Origin: Kalaharituber pfeilii
Lineage: Eukaryota > Ascomycota > Pezizomycetes > Pezizales > Pezizaceae
Assembly (NCBI GenBank): GCA_015179045.1
Contig: WHUZ01000003.1
Location: forward strand, 1,612,001-1,676,000
DNA: 64,000 nt
Direction of reading: 5' to 3'
Made by a program: the position numbers and the translations under genes. The notes below the pieces were generated by a model. The model did not search any database. It had not been told where the DNA came from and saw only the letters and a program-made list of their open reading frames with translations. Of the stretch, positions 32,814 to 45,922 are shown piece by piece. Within the stretch, counting starts at the first letter, position 1; the number at the start of each line of letters is the position of its first letter.

Positions 32814-35800
32814 TGAAACATGCAACTTAGGTGTTCGGCCGTGACAACATTCCGTGCATGCCGTCTCAAGAATTACTGATGTACATACTAAGTATAGATA
32901 GTACCACTGCATAGGAATCTGGCTGTACTTGAGTAGACGCCCATGACCATCTATAGAGAAAGTGTAGAAAGGATAGATGAAAGTGGACAGAGGGAAGAGT
33001 AGCACTGGTAGACCCGCTACGAGGTGGGAGAGAGGAAACAGCCCTGTACACCTTGCTGGAGGTCTTGAGGTAGACAGGCTTAGGGTACAGGAGTTAGGAG
33101 AGTTTAAGGTCATTGCTGTGGGTGTAGTTTTACACGGCTTTTTGTCCTCATTTCTTCTGCTGACCACCTTTGTGCATGTATGCAGCCGGCATGCGAGAAA
33201 TGAATTAAAAAATTATATACAATAATAAATAAATTTTTAAAAAATAAAATAAAATAAATAAATAAAAAATTGCAGAAGTCAACTAAGATATGGACTCCCT
33301 CTATCGCAACTTTATGCCGGCCGTGCTATTGAATATCAACTACCAGCACTCCTAGTAGTTTACTCAACCCTAATACTTGACCTGGTGCTTATACCAGTAT
33401 TTCCCGTTATATGTGCATAGCCATAGTTGCAGATAAGACTAGAAGTTGTACGCAAATCATTTGAAAAAGGCTTTCATTACATAATTTAAAGTAGACATTA
33501 CCACTTTCAGCTTATGAGGATTGAAATAACAATTATCTGATATATATATCCCCTACAAAGGCAATATACAATTACTGAAGCCTTTGTCAAGCTGACTGAT
33601 GCCAAAGCATCCTGAAGGCGTACGTATACTCAAACTAGTGGCGGCCCCTGGTGAACAATATTATTTTGGCCAGTTGCAAAGTTGCAGAGTTATATATACT
33701 TACGTATACACCGCCACCAACGCCCGGCAATCCCCATCTATAGATAGATCCAAACCTGGCAAGTGTATACGGGAGCACATATTTGTTAGGTACTATATAA
33801 CAATATACCGCAGTTGGCGTCAGGAGAGTTGTATCATCATGAGCTAATCTATAATTTTTTCCTTTTCTTTCCCTTTGCTTTCTAGAATCTATTTGCCACG
33901 TTCTTCTACTAGAGATCTATCTCTCTTAGCTAATTGCTCAGAGACATATTTACGAGGGCATACGAGATCCTTTTCGCCGTATGCATGTATGTCTGAGGCT
34001 TACCTGTGCCAAACTAGGGATGTAAATACTAATTAGGAATTCTAGAAAGAAGGTATGCAGATAACCACCTGAGATGCACGCGCTTCCCTACCGATTTGTG
34101 ACTAGTTTCGACGATACAATCTCAGCCTTGAAGCGGCAAAGGACCCCATGGCCACAGCGTGCTAGCCACGCTAACCATGTGCGCCCCCGTCGGTACCTCC
34201 GAATTCATTCTGTAATAAAGGAGGCAAAAAAAAAAAAAAAACATGGCACTCGAACATACATGCATATTCTACTTAGGTACATCGGCAATCAGACTACTGG
34301 TACATACCATGTACATCGAACTGCTTCTAGCCAATACTAGTCTGAGCTGGAATGTAAAGCCTCAGTCCAACAGAGCAAGCGGGCCAACACTAATCAAGCA
34401 GACCAGGAAGCTAGTTAACTATAGTAGCATTCCTACACCGTAAAACTCGCGTCCGGCCATTTGTGCTTGTCCACGATATCGACGTCACAGATATGTGCTC
34501 TGGAGTGCCGGAAAAGTCTAGCGGCAGGCAGCGATTGGCGTCGGCTAAAGTGGGCTCCTAGGACTAGCACTAGAATACTGGTGTAGCCACAAGTATGATA
34601 TTGCTGGTATTGAAGTGCTTGACACTTGATCTATAAGATATGAAATGATGGGCATCAGACATAGTTGTGAGATATGAGTAAAAGTAGCTCAACTTACACC
34701 TGGCGCGAAATTTCCCGGCACTCCCGAGTACAACTATAACAATTGCGTACAGATGTATATATGACCTGTGCGCCTGTTATATCCAGTAGGCCTGCCGCAG
34801 CTCGATGTAGAGTGTACGCAGCTATGTCAAGAAGTAAATACAAAGATATATAAATAAATGGACAAAAAGGAAGCATACTTAAGCAAGTAACCCAGTTGAA
34901 CCCCCAACAATATTGATACTTATTTTGTTGCGGAAGGCAAGGCCTGGAGGAATAAGTAAACACGACCTATAGTAACCCTTATCTATGAAGTGGAGTTGCG
35001 TAATCAAAGAACAAAATTATATGAAGCCAAGTGGATCGGTCAGTCGGTCCAAAAAGCTAGCCCCTAGAATATTCGTAACTTCAGATTTCAAGTCTCATAG
35101 CTAAAGGTCAGCAGCCTGCAATGATAGGTTATTCATCCATGTCTCGGTCGTACTTGGATTTTTCTCTGCAGCATTACCATATTCTAGAGTCCAAGCAAAA
35201 GCAGTGGAATGAATTTTTTGATAGCACCAATCCAATAACACTCTCATATGCCCCCCAATCTTCTTTGCCTTCGTCCATACTTCCGTCTGCATGCATGCAT
35301 GCACGACCCCCATATCGAGAACGCAATGCAGGTAAATATTTTGTTTGCGTCGCAGCACAGTCACATGTGGGGCGTAGCGCAGAACATTGAGTTCCACCAA
35401 TCGTAGACTACATATATGTACAGGCGGCACCAGTACAAGAGGTGGGGTTTGATAGTAGATTTAGTAGTGGTGGCGTTGGTAGGTTGGTGATAGTAGTGAT
35501 ATTTATGTTATGCTAGTTGTGGCAGTCAGAGACAACTATATTGACATTAACTCTAGGTGGTGGGGGCTTTCTCCATTTCGAATGCTGCAGGAAGGTAGTC
35601 TGATTCGGAAGAAGGATTGTTCGAGGAAGAAAAAGTAAGTATAAAACCAGAGATGCAGTGAGCTTGATACAACGGCCTAATTGTGTCTGAAGTTGCAATT
35701 TTTCGATATAAGCCTGCATCCTGGCTGTCTGAATTGGAAGAAGTAACATTATCCGCCCACAGCGCAAGCTGCTTCGAGTAACGCAAGACTTGCTTTTAGT

Positions 35801-37430
35801 TATTTATTTACTCACTTCAAAAAAATGAAAATGAAAAAAAAAAAAAAAAAAAAAAAACAGTCACCACGGCTCATTCAGGAAACGACAACACGGCTCACTA
35901 GTCAAGTGCCAAGTGCTTCTATAGTACGTTTTGAACTCATGGGAAGAAACATAAATTGACCACGTCAGCCCCACTGTCCCATTCTCTCTATGTTAGCTAG
36001 TATATTCTGACATCTAAATGGCCGTAGTGGTGCAGAAGCAGATATGCGTGCTTAATATAAATGGTGAATAAAGGAAACTCACTACGAATTAGCAATATCA
36101 AAGCAAAAAAAAAAAAAAGGTGGTGAAGTGGGGAAGTATCGCAGGGTGACGACCAATCAATCCAAGAGCGTGTTGGATGCAGGGTATCAAATGTCAGAAA
36201 CAGATTTAGTTTATTCTCCGCTAAAACGAATTGATCAGAAATAAGAATGGCGTGTGTGGGCAGTTGAGTGTTTTTTTGTAGTGTCGACTAAGTTATCATG
36301 TTTCCCCGCTTTTAGCCCGAACCTATCAGCTAGTTCATCTAACCATAGCTTGCATATCAATATGCAGGCGATCAGATAATCTTGAATATGAATTATGGGA
36401 AAGATAGAAGCCATAATTGCTATGTAGCAGAGCGCTGGATGGGTATAAAGAAAGTCTAGTTCGCAATTTGAGGATGGAAAAGTACACTGAACTGACACGT
36501 AGAGAGCTAGTTGAGCCGACAGGGAGCGGGTCATGCTTTAGGAGAGCAGCTGCTTGTGGGAACGCTTCATCGAAGTACCAGTAACTCCGAATTTTCAGAT
36601 ACAATTGTAGGTAATTGCAGCCTAAAAAAATATCAATTTAATTCACTTCCCTGCCTGAGATGAGACCATAGACTATCCATGTCAGCATGCAACCTTGAGC
36701 TTAAGCTTAGGGGTGTTCTCGTTTTTACGAAACAGAGAGCCCGAAGAAGAGATTCAGCGATCCTGTGGGTTGTGTTCTAGAACTTCTATCTTCCAGCCTT
36801 CGGTCCCAGGCTCGGTAATATCGGGCGAACTTTGTTAAGATCCGGGTAGGAGGAGGGGATGATCGCTGCATTCTCGATTGCCTTTCGGAAAGAATATCTT
36901 AAAAGAGGTTTACTCTTGGAGTCAAGAACCCAATTTGGGGCCCTAGAGCTGCAGTGGGACTGTGGGATGAGTTATGAGTTGCATTAGTTCCTTCCAGGAC
37001 ATACAGTACTACATCAACGGACTTCATGTAGGTATGCGTTGTAGTGACAGGGAAGTTTCACATGCATGAAACCCACGACATTGAAACCATCCGGGAGTTG
37101 CAGTTAAAGATTCACCGACTGCGGCACCGTCTTGACTCTGTACCACCTGCAGCTGTGATGTTAGTTGCAATTGACGCCCCTGGGTTTGAAGAATTGGGAC
37201 GAGGCAAGATTGAACTTGCAATTGCGCTTCGAAGTGCCATATCGCGCATTGCAAGCGAAGGGCGGGGGGTGGGTGGGGGTGGGGGGGGCCATTTTCGGAT
37301 TTGGGTGTTAGTGTCATGCCAAGACAAAATGTATCCGTGAACCCCTCGCAAGTGTTTCTTGTATCATATGCAGCACAAGGATATGCAAGGCATGTTTAAA
37401 GCTGAGTGGTCTAGGCGTAGGGCCATGGCC
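32814..37430. other. Gene-free spacer
   Basis: AT-rich in places (33190-33270, with A/T-only stretches) and containing A runs near 34225 and 35838. A 98-codon open stretch at 37044-37340 (+) starts with GTG. It reads like protein in part but has no ATG, splice context or known motif. No gene is accepted. Confidence 0.4.
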
Positions 37431-38280
37431 ATTAACGACGGCAAAATGGCCATATGCATGCCCAGGCCTTATGAGAGGCGGGCCCGCTAGCCGGTCGATT
37501 CGTGCTCAAGGCCAGCGAGGACTGTGATGCAGTCACGCAGCCTGGTTCACCTGGATATGTGCTCCGCTGCTTGCATGTTGGAGTCTGGTTGGTTCGAGGC
37601 TGGGCCCGTGTACGCATAGATCCTGCCGCGTAGGAGCTCGCAGTTCGGCCTGGTTGCATAACCCCGCGGAGGGGGCGAGCTGAGGGTTGGACATAGCAAT
37701 GGAGAAGGCCGCTAGTGAGCGCAACCTGCAGTACTTCGGGCCTGAGGGGCGATTGGGATGGAGCTCAATGCCGTGTGCGGAGGCGTCCACCGGCAACTGT
37801 ATGATGCCGCAGTTGTGCTGTGCAGTCCGGGCGCCCCAGAGGCGGCCGAGCCACCTTAAGTAAACCCGCCCAAGGCCCTCGGCAGAGTGCTGCCCGGGAG
37901 CCGCATCTCGCTTCCTCCTCCTGGCCAGGCTCGCGCCCCGGCCCCTCCGCGATCATCCCCAGCAAGGCCTCAGATCTCACTTCCTGCATGTCCTCTGCTC
38001 TGTAGCTACCGCCCGCCGCCCGCCGCCCGCCGCCCGCCGCCCGCCCCCCCAACTGAGCAATGCCCTGTCTCTCGCAGCACTGGCCCGACAACATGCGCCT
38101 ACGCCCCAGCAGCCGCTTATAGCTTGTCGGCCTAGTCCCATTCGCTTTTGCAATGCATCACAATATGCACCGCAGCGTAGCACCGTCACCCTCGGAGCAC
38201 AGTGCTCACGCTCATGCCCACATCGCCAATCCCGAGCCAGATACGATTAATCGCCGCCGACCTCCCGCTAGGCTCTCCTA
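37430..38280. other. GC-rich island without a recognised gene
   Basis: Markedly richer in G+C and CpG than the surrounding 10 kb, with overlapping open frames on both strands and no recognisable domain. It includes a 7-bp tandem repeat (cccgccg, about 38009-38046). Confidence 0.6.
38009..38046 (+). repeat. (CCCGCCG)n tandem repeat
   Basis: About five copies of the 7-bp unit cccgccg, ending in a C run. Confidence 0.85.
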
Positions 38281-40767
38281 CAATCAGCACGAGCCCGTCT
38301 AGGTGCTGCCTGGTCCACCAGTGTTTGGCTACTGCTAGCCACTGATGCCCCCACTTTGCCAATCACAATCCACTGCCTTGGCCAACAAACGATCAGATGA
38401 ATCAGAGGGTCTGTGTTGCCAGTTACAGAGATTAATGTCGATGGCTCCAGGAAGCAGGGATTCTCGGGCCCTGTTTGTGTGGCTTGAGCCCAGAGCACTG
38501 GCGTCTTGTTAGACAATGCGAGCTACCAGCATTCCCTCAAGTGCTTAGGAGGGAAACGGTACAACCCTTGGCCCAGGTCCTGGGCTCCTGGCTCCTTAGC
38601 AGCCACGTTTAACGCGCTGTACTCTCAAATCTGTCAAGATTCCCAGGCTCCCAGAGGCAACCTTATTTGACCAAATTGAATGATGTGTGACACGTATCGC
38701 TGCTAAGAACTTTCCTTTTCCGTGGAAATGAATCGATTTAGTAATCTACAGTTTTGTGCTACTTCCCACCAAATTCATGTGGAGTAGTCAGGCGATGGGA
38801 ACATAAGACGGCTGGATTGATGATCATGCATGCTCTCTCGGCTCGCTGACGGTTCGCCGAGCTTTGATACCTGTTCCCTACAAGCTACCAGCCTCATCGG
38901 AGCATAGTGGGTGGAGGATTAGCTTTGATTTGAAGAGGAGGCCTGAGGGTGAACCGAAATCATCCAAGATCATGCTGAGACTCGATATCGATGGCGAACC
39001 ACGCTATGGACCCAGGTGCCGTATTTTAGTAAGTATCTCAGCTTTCGAGGTGCAGTATCGAGCTAATTGAAGGTAGGGGTCTCCCAAACTCAGGCTACCT
39101 GCACTCAGCACCTTTCGGTTTTCTGCTGAACTCACGTGGCGATTTTGGAAGCTATCTGATACCAAACAGTGGCAAGGTGCTGCAAGCTGACGATGTGAAA
39201 CTCTTTCCTGACTAAAAAACTTCAATCAGCAACGGGATTTCCATCGGCGAAACAAGAGGCGGGCAATCTGCTGTATTAGTTCACCTGTAATGGGACGTCA
39301 TGGTACTCATGCTCTGGCTGACAGCAACTTGCAAGCCATTTTCTTTTCAACTTTGCGATATTCCATGGTAAATGGTATTTGCTTTTCATGGGAGAAGTTA
39401 GGGCGGACGGCGACCAAGTCCTTGCGCTCAATTAGAACCCCATTTGCTTTTTTGCTTGGTTTGTACTCTTCTGCAAAGATACCAGCAAAATTGAGTTGCA
39501 AAGCAGCAATTTCAGTATCACTCAAATTGTGTTTGAGAAGGTAAATTCCTGTATTGGCTGCCATGGTTATAATAGGTTATTCAACCAAAAAAGCTGCGGC
39601 AAACGCCCCCAGTGCCACTATACAGCGCCGTCCTCGGCTCAACCAAGCTATAGCGCTGCAGTTGGAAGAACACACTTTTGCGGAAACCCAGTTACAATGG
39701 GCACCAAAGTTCGACGTAAAGCGGAGATGTGCGTGGTGATCAATCAGCCTCACAGGACTGGTCGAGCGGCCCTATTGCGACAATCGTGTGGCCAGGAGCA
39801 CACTCGAAAGGGACCCTTCGAGCTCATGGGAATTCCGCCGATATTCTAATACGTCAGTGTTCACCTTCGCCCAGTCCCTCGGTATGCGACCAAACACCAC
39901 GAAGCGGATGCTGCTCTATGCCGGCTGCTGGAGGGTTGTCGCATTGGAGCTGGTACTACAGCAGCAGCAGCCTCAAAGTTCAGTGTCACATAGCTATACA
40001 AGTGCATGATTAGGTGCTCGCATGCACCCAGCAGCTTGTCCCAACTGCTGGACGACTGCCCACGAGTGCTGATGTTCGCAGCACCGTTTGAGGTTGCAGT
40101 GTAGCAGCAGGGGCGCGGACGGCAAATGAAATGCTGTAACCATCCAGGGCTGTCTGCGCACAGCAGTACAGCAATTTCCAGCGCCGTGAGGCCGCTCTCC
40201 TTCCATGCAATTGGGCCTATACTAGCATATTAAAGAAAGTACCGGTACCAGTCCCTCCCCTCCCCCTCCTCCTGGCCCCCCCCTCCCCCTTCCCACCCAC
40301 ACACACACACGCTCGTTTCCTCCCTCCCTTCCCACCCCTGCTGTCCGTGGGAGAGAAAAGCTAAAAAAAACCCTGTGTCTCACCCCAACGACTACCTAAA
40401 GACCTACCGTACGTCTTAGCTCAATGCACACTGCAAAAGTAAACTAAGTGCTAAGCAATCTCCCCTTGTGTCCTTTGGTCGGAGTAGGAATGACCATCGG
40501 CGCAAGGACTATTTAATAATAATCTAGTCCCCCAGAAGCTTTACCCTCACTCTTACTCGGAATCCCTTTTGCGACATTGAAGGAACTTGCAGGTTGTTTA
40601 GGCTCGTTCTTTGTTCAATTCGCGCTTGATGCCTACAGTAAAACATAATTAAATACCAGAGCAAGAAGGAAACGCATTTATACCCAGTTCTCGACGCCGA
40701 TACAAACGGATCTAGCTACCAAGTACTATCATCCGTCCTAACCTCTTTTGCTGAAGAACCCCCCAAA
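38281..40767. other. Spacer upstream of the TCP11 gene
   Basis: No supported gene. An 85-codon ATG-initiated frame on the minus strand (39307-39564, MAANTGIYLLKHNLSDTEIA) looks plausible but matches nothing I know. A pyrimidine tract (about 40245-40350) precedes the TCP11 gene and may belong to its promoter. Confidence 0.4.
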
Positions 40768-42721
40768 ATGGCAGAGAAGCATCACATGTGTCGCAACCAA
40801 ATCTTCCATCAACAGATCCAGACCGGTGACACAGAATATGACGCCAACAATAATACAAAGCCGATGGATCTATCAACAGAGTCCAAACCTGATACCACTC
40901 ACCCGACGAGCACTAGCCCAGCGAGGCCACCACCGTCCAAACGAAAGCCTGGGCAGAGCGCTGATATGGCACTTCGACTGAAAAGGCCTCGACACGATGA
41001 GGGTGGTATTGGTCAAGCCCAAATAACAGACTCCCCGAAGACAGCCGTTGTATCTCGACCAACCCCACCCATGACCAGGACTGCTTCGACTCACAAATTG
41101 TCACAATCACCCAGAGCACGACAACGTGCGCATTCACTACCAGCTAGGCTAAGTCGGATAGATTGGGTATGTCAACAATCTGCGATTGATCGCCACTCCC
41201 AACATATACCTCCAGTAAACTTGAAGACATTACGGGAGTTGGAGCTATCAGAATTCTACCGAAATCCCAAATTAAGGCACGATGTCGTCTTTGACTCACA
41301 ACTCCACTTCCGCCCGAATAATGATGGTACTAGGGGTTTAAAAAAGAAGGTGGATTCTCATGGATACTGGCAGCTGGTCTTGGTGGAGTGCGAAGTATTA
41401 TTGAACGCATCAAAAAGAAAGGGTCCTGGTGCACGTTCTCATGAACGGCCTATGAAAATACCAATTCTACTGGCTACGATGAGAGATATTCTTCTCACAT
41501 TAGTGCCACGAGCGGATAGGGAGGAGGTTGAACAAAGTCTAGACCCAGAATTGTTGATGCAACAACTAGAGCATGGTATCTTGGATTTGAAGCGAATGTC
41601 GCTGTGGCTCGCTAGAATTTTCAAGGCTCACTGTGCCCCAATGCGTGATCAATGGGTCGATTTGATGGTATCGCAGTTTGCTAGAGGGGTGGATAAGGGT
41701 GATAATCGTGCTCTAATGGAAGGTTGGAAGAGTATATTTGGAATTTTGGAGGCGATGAAGCTGGTGAGTAGTAAACATTATTATTATCACATTTACTTGC
41801 TAATCCTACTGTCAGGACGTTGCCAATCACCAAATCAGAACGTTACGCCCGCATCTAATTGCCACAGCTGTTGTATTTGAGCAAAGTTACTTCCAAAGCC
41901 GAATAGACCAAGGTAGACTTGATATACATGAGCCGAGACAATGGTATCAAGAGTACTACGCTAAATACAAAGAACTTGGGGGTGGTGAGGATCACGTGGA
42001 CTGTTTTATGCAAGCCACCTTAGACATGGTCACACCTTCTAAAGAGTCTAGATTTCCTGCAACATTTGTTTTTGACTACGAAAGGCTGGACTGTCTCCGA
42101 GACGACATTCGGGAAGCAACATGCCAGCGGCTGTGTACCCTGCTATTCCGGCAACTTGCATTGGGTGCGAAGCGAGAAGTTGAGGACAAAGATATTTGCA
42201 AGCTTATGGAGACCATCGCAGCAGTTTTAGGTGAAGAAGGCGGCTCAGAGAAATATGTCCAACGAAGCGCGGATGTTGCGTTGTCCATTGCTCACATGGC
42301 GTGTGGCAACACTCTCCCATCGGCATCGGTCGTTAAAATGGCTGAAAACTGGCTCGCCCGACATCTCTTGACAGGCTCTAGAATCTACATAGCAACAGAA
42401 CTTAGAGTCATTAAAGAAATTGTGTGTGCAATCCAACAGACCATCAAGGGCTGGACATCACCTGCTGCGTTCCCAATCTCCCAGGTTGCCGAGATAACTG
42501 GCAACACCGTCACCATCAAATCTATTGCCCAGCGATTAGCCAATATCGGATATCTCCATTGGCAGGTCTTTGGGAAACTGGTCTATCTTGCTGACGGGAC
42601 GCACCAGCACATTTCCATGCAACCAAAAATGATCAACGGCAATGGCTACGGCATCAATCTACCAGCGGCGATTGGCTCCAAAGACATTGTCTGGAACGGT
42701 GATAGGCTTACATCCTCGTAG
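40768..42721 (+). CDS. SOK1: T-complex protein 11 / Sok1 family protein
   Basis: Model: join(40768..41763,41816..42721), 633 aa, one 52-bp intron (GTGAGT...GTCAG). The N-terminal 130 residues are disordered and basic (SKRKPGQSADMALRLKRPRH), with a likely nuclear signal. The TCP11 domain fills the rest: IPPVNLKTLRELELSEFYRN, HDVVFDSQLHFRPN, GYWQLVLVECEVLL, KIPILLATMRDILLTLVP, DVANHQIRTLRPHLIATAV, FEQSYFQSR and TRFPATFVFDYERL-like residues near the middle of exon 2. Yeast Sok1 was found as a high-copy suppressor of loss of protein kinase A, and mammalian TCP11 is linked to cAMP signalling in sperm. A role in cAMP-linked growth control is inferred from the family only. Length fits fungal members. 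No frame break is seen. Confidence 0.9.
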
Positions 42722-42915
42722 AAACCTGTTGGTTGAGGGGTTCTCCGCGGCATCTTTTGAGACAAAAACCCGGCTGGGATATGAGTCAAGCTTAGATCCC
42801 TTCCCGTTCAATTATGTTTTTATTTTTTGTTTGGTAACGAATGTTATGACTTTTCACTCTACATATTCTGCTTTACTTCTTTGTGCGTTGGTGACGGTTG
42901 GCGTATCGCGTAGAC

Positions 42916-42949
<34 letters not shown>

Positions 42950-44273
42950 CCTCTTTCTGCTCTAATCCCCCTTAGTCATTCATCATAATTTCTACCTAAC
43001 ACACACACCCATTCACAACGATAGATCTCTTTGTCGTATCACTATATCCTTATGCGATTTTCATTTCTTCGCGTTAAGTATAACGTTCACACACGGCCGG
43101 GCGTATAATTTTAGGTTTGAAGGTACTTTTTTGTTTCCTGTTTTTCTTATTCTTTTTATCATTTTTGTAGGTATTCCATTTTTCGTGTTTAGTTTTCCGT
43201 AATCGGAACTCGTGGATGCACTAGTTGTATCGTAGAGTTCCAGTTACAGCGGCAACTGGAGGAACTTTGTGTGACCTGAGATGGTTTTCTTTTTCGGAGG
43301 AACCGATATCCATAAAGGATTCCTTTTTCCTTGGTGACTTGATTTGAGCCGAATCCGACCGTGCTTGGATATCCTTTTTCCTTTTTCCTGTGTCTGCCTT
43401 TAGCTTTTATGGGCTTTTTTCAAGTTTGGCTTAACTGGAAAATTTCGTAATGGGGGTTTAAAAATATGTTATTTTGGGGTGAGGGAAATTAGTATTGGGG
43501 TTATTGGGGCCATACGTACGGATCTGGCACAAACGGGTGGGAGGAATGTTCTGTTTCGAATTTTGTTTAGGATTTCGTTTCACAATTTTTTCCTTTTTTT
43601 CTCTCTTCCTTTTTTTCCGTTTTAGTTTTTATAGTGAATTTCATAGCTTTAGTTAACTTAAACTGCTGATTTGAATTTTATACACAACAATATATTCTAT
43701 CATAACTTTTACAGTTACTTGCTCTCGTTCTTTTTCCTCCGATTCGGAAGCTTACAAGCTTGCATTGCAACAAATTAATGTTCTGGCTTACTTCTTCTAC
43801 AGGCCGCCGGGGCACTGAATGAAATTTTTCACAAGGTCTTATATACATATATTGGGAGGACAAGGCAATATGAGTGAACAATAATAAAAGGAAATATTAA
43901 ATTACAAAAGGATTTTTTGCCAAGATGCTTAAAGTTCTTAATTTTTGTTCGTTGGTGTTTGGCGTCACGCTAAAACTGGGTGATGGGGATGTTCCTTGGA
44001 GGAGGCCACATGGCTGGGGGGTGGTAGACTTTACTTGGGAGGTGATTGTTGTCAAAACTAAGGTACTCATGGGTATGTAGTGGGGAAGTAGTGAAATGGT
44101 CGAGGAACCAGCTGAGCGTTGGGTGCATAGGCGTGTTCTCAGGTAAATAAAACTTGGAAGGTACTATACATGTAGGTTGTTTAGAAACGAAGCAAGCATC
44201 AAGGGTTGCAATGAGAAATTTCATGCATTAGGCAGGATTAAATGTTGACAATTTGTCTCAACGTTATCATAGG

Positions 44274-44304
<31 letters not shown>

Positions 44305-45887
44305 TGGTACTTCAATATTTTGAAATTGAAATAAAAATTGAAATGTATATTGCTCGTTCTATAAGTGAAAAAAAAACAAAAAACAAAGAGTATGACAAAT
44401 AGCTGCTAACTCATCCGTAAGTAGGGTACATTAGATTATTTTTTTTAATATATATATAGTTCATGACCAAGCAACTCTTGTCCTTGCCTTTCCTTGATTT
44501 CTCAAGTTGAGTGCTAGTTTCATATGTTTTAAATACAATGATTTATGTCATCGCCTTGTCTAGACTAAAGCGACCCTCACCTTATCTAGTGCGCCGCGGG
44601 GTATCGGGGTGTCCACAACCAGAAATTGGAATTTAGATTCCAAGTTACAGTCAGAAGAGCGGAGCGGAGGGGCGGGGGGGAGGGGGGTAGCTATTTAGCT
44701 TAGTAGTTAGTGCTTTCTTTTATAGTCCTGACGTACTAGTATTTTCATATGTTCATACTCCTAAAGTAGAGCACATGCTACATACTTTAACATAAATTGA
44801 TTTATGATACGCCCTATATTTGGCATATATTGCGACTGCGCACATGCAGTGGGCAGTGAACTTGTGTGTTGGGCGATCTCATGATGTAGTATTGTATGGT
44901 AATATGCTATGTGCTGGGCCCGTATTTGTGTAATCCCATGGCCGGGTGAGCATCTTTCGCCCATAACGAAAAAAAGAAGAATGTGCCTCATCGATCGCTA
45001 ACGGGTGCTCACGTTGGGATCCAATGTTGGGAACTGCACTAGAGTGCATGAATCTGTTCATATGAAGTTCAAGAATTGTTCCCAATCTGGATATCCAATA
45101 GGCAACGGAGTTCCGGCTAGTGCGTATATAGAAGTAGACAATACCTAGCCATCTGGGCTGGGATTTCGGACTTTCATTACTAAACTAGGACAAGTTCTGT
45201 ACAGCTACCCAAACAAGACTCCCGAAAACGAGCTGAGAGATCAGGTAATGAGAACTATTCGTTCCATGGGTCTATCCATGCACTTCCCTCGCCTGACCAG
45301 GCCAGCAGCAAGTTTCACCATGCGTGAGTTCAATTTAATTCCATCAATATTGCCGGTCATTTGCGTCTTCTGCTAGCTCTTGCTAAAGTGATATACGCGT
45401 ACACGGATAGCAGTGCCACAATGGAGTAAAGTAGAATGCCTCATCATCCCTAGTTTGATTGCCACGATCTTAACTGTACATAATCCTCCGCCCTGCGATA
45501 GCACTTAGTGGGCCGAAAGCGTTCCTTCGAAGGCGTAGGTGTGGTTGCAATTCAGATCCCAACAATAGGTATTGGAAGTCATGAACATTGTGCAGAGTTC
45601 AAATGTTCCCAGGCGGCGCACAAATCCTAGAAATTCGCCTCAGAGTAGTGATCTACTTCAGAACAGTCTGCTGCCCTGCACACGCCATTTGGTAGGTATT
45701 TCAAGTGCCACCTCAGGCGTAGTCTGGTTCCTCAGGCGCCACTGTCGGCTAACCGGTTGTTGCGTTGTCTCCGTCCCCGTTACAACACCAACAAATAATC
45801 CGCCTCTCCCAACGCACCGACCGGAGATAATATGCTTCGGCTACCAATTCGCGCAATCGATCCCGAAGATCTTTAGGAACGGGTGTG

Positions 45888-45922
<35 letters not shown>

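Noticed and set aside
37044..37340. 98-codon open stretch (+) that reads partly like a protein
   Set aside because: It opens with GTG, has no in-frame ATG before the plausible part except within it, ends in a Gly run and has no recognisable motif or splice context.
39307..39564. 85-codon ATG-initiated frame on the minus strand
   Set aside because: It is short, unrecognised and isolated in gene-poor sequence. It is listed in the spacer entry but not called as a gene.
45888..45918. A31 run as the tail of another retroposed element
   Set aside because: The upstream sequence does not match the short family and no target duplication could be found on both sides.
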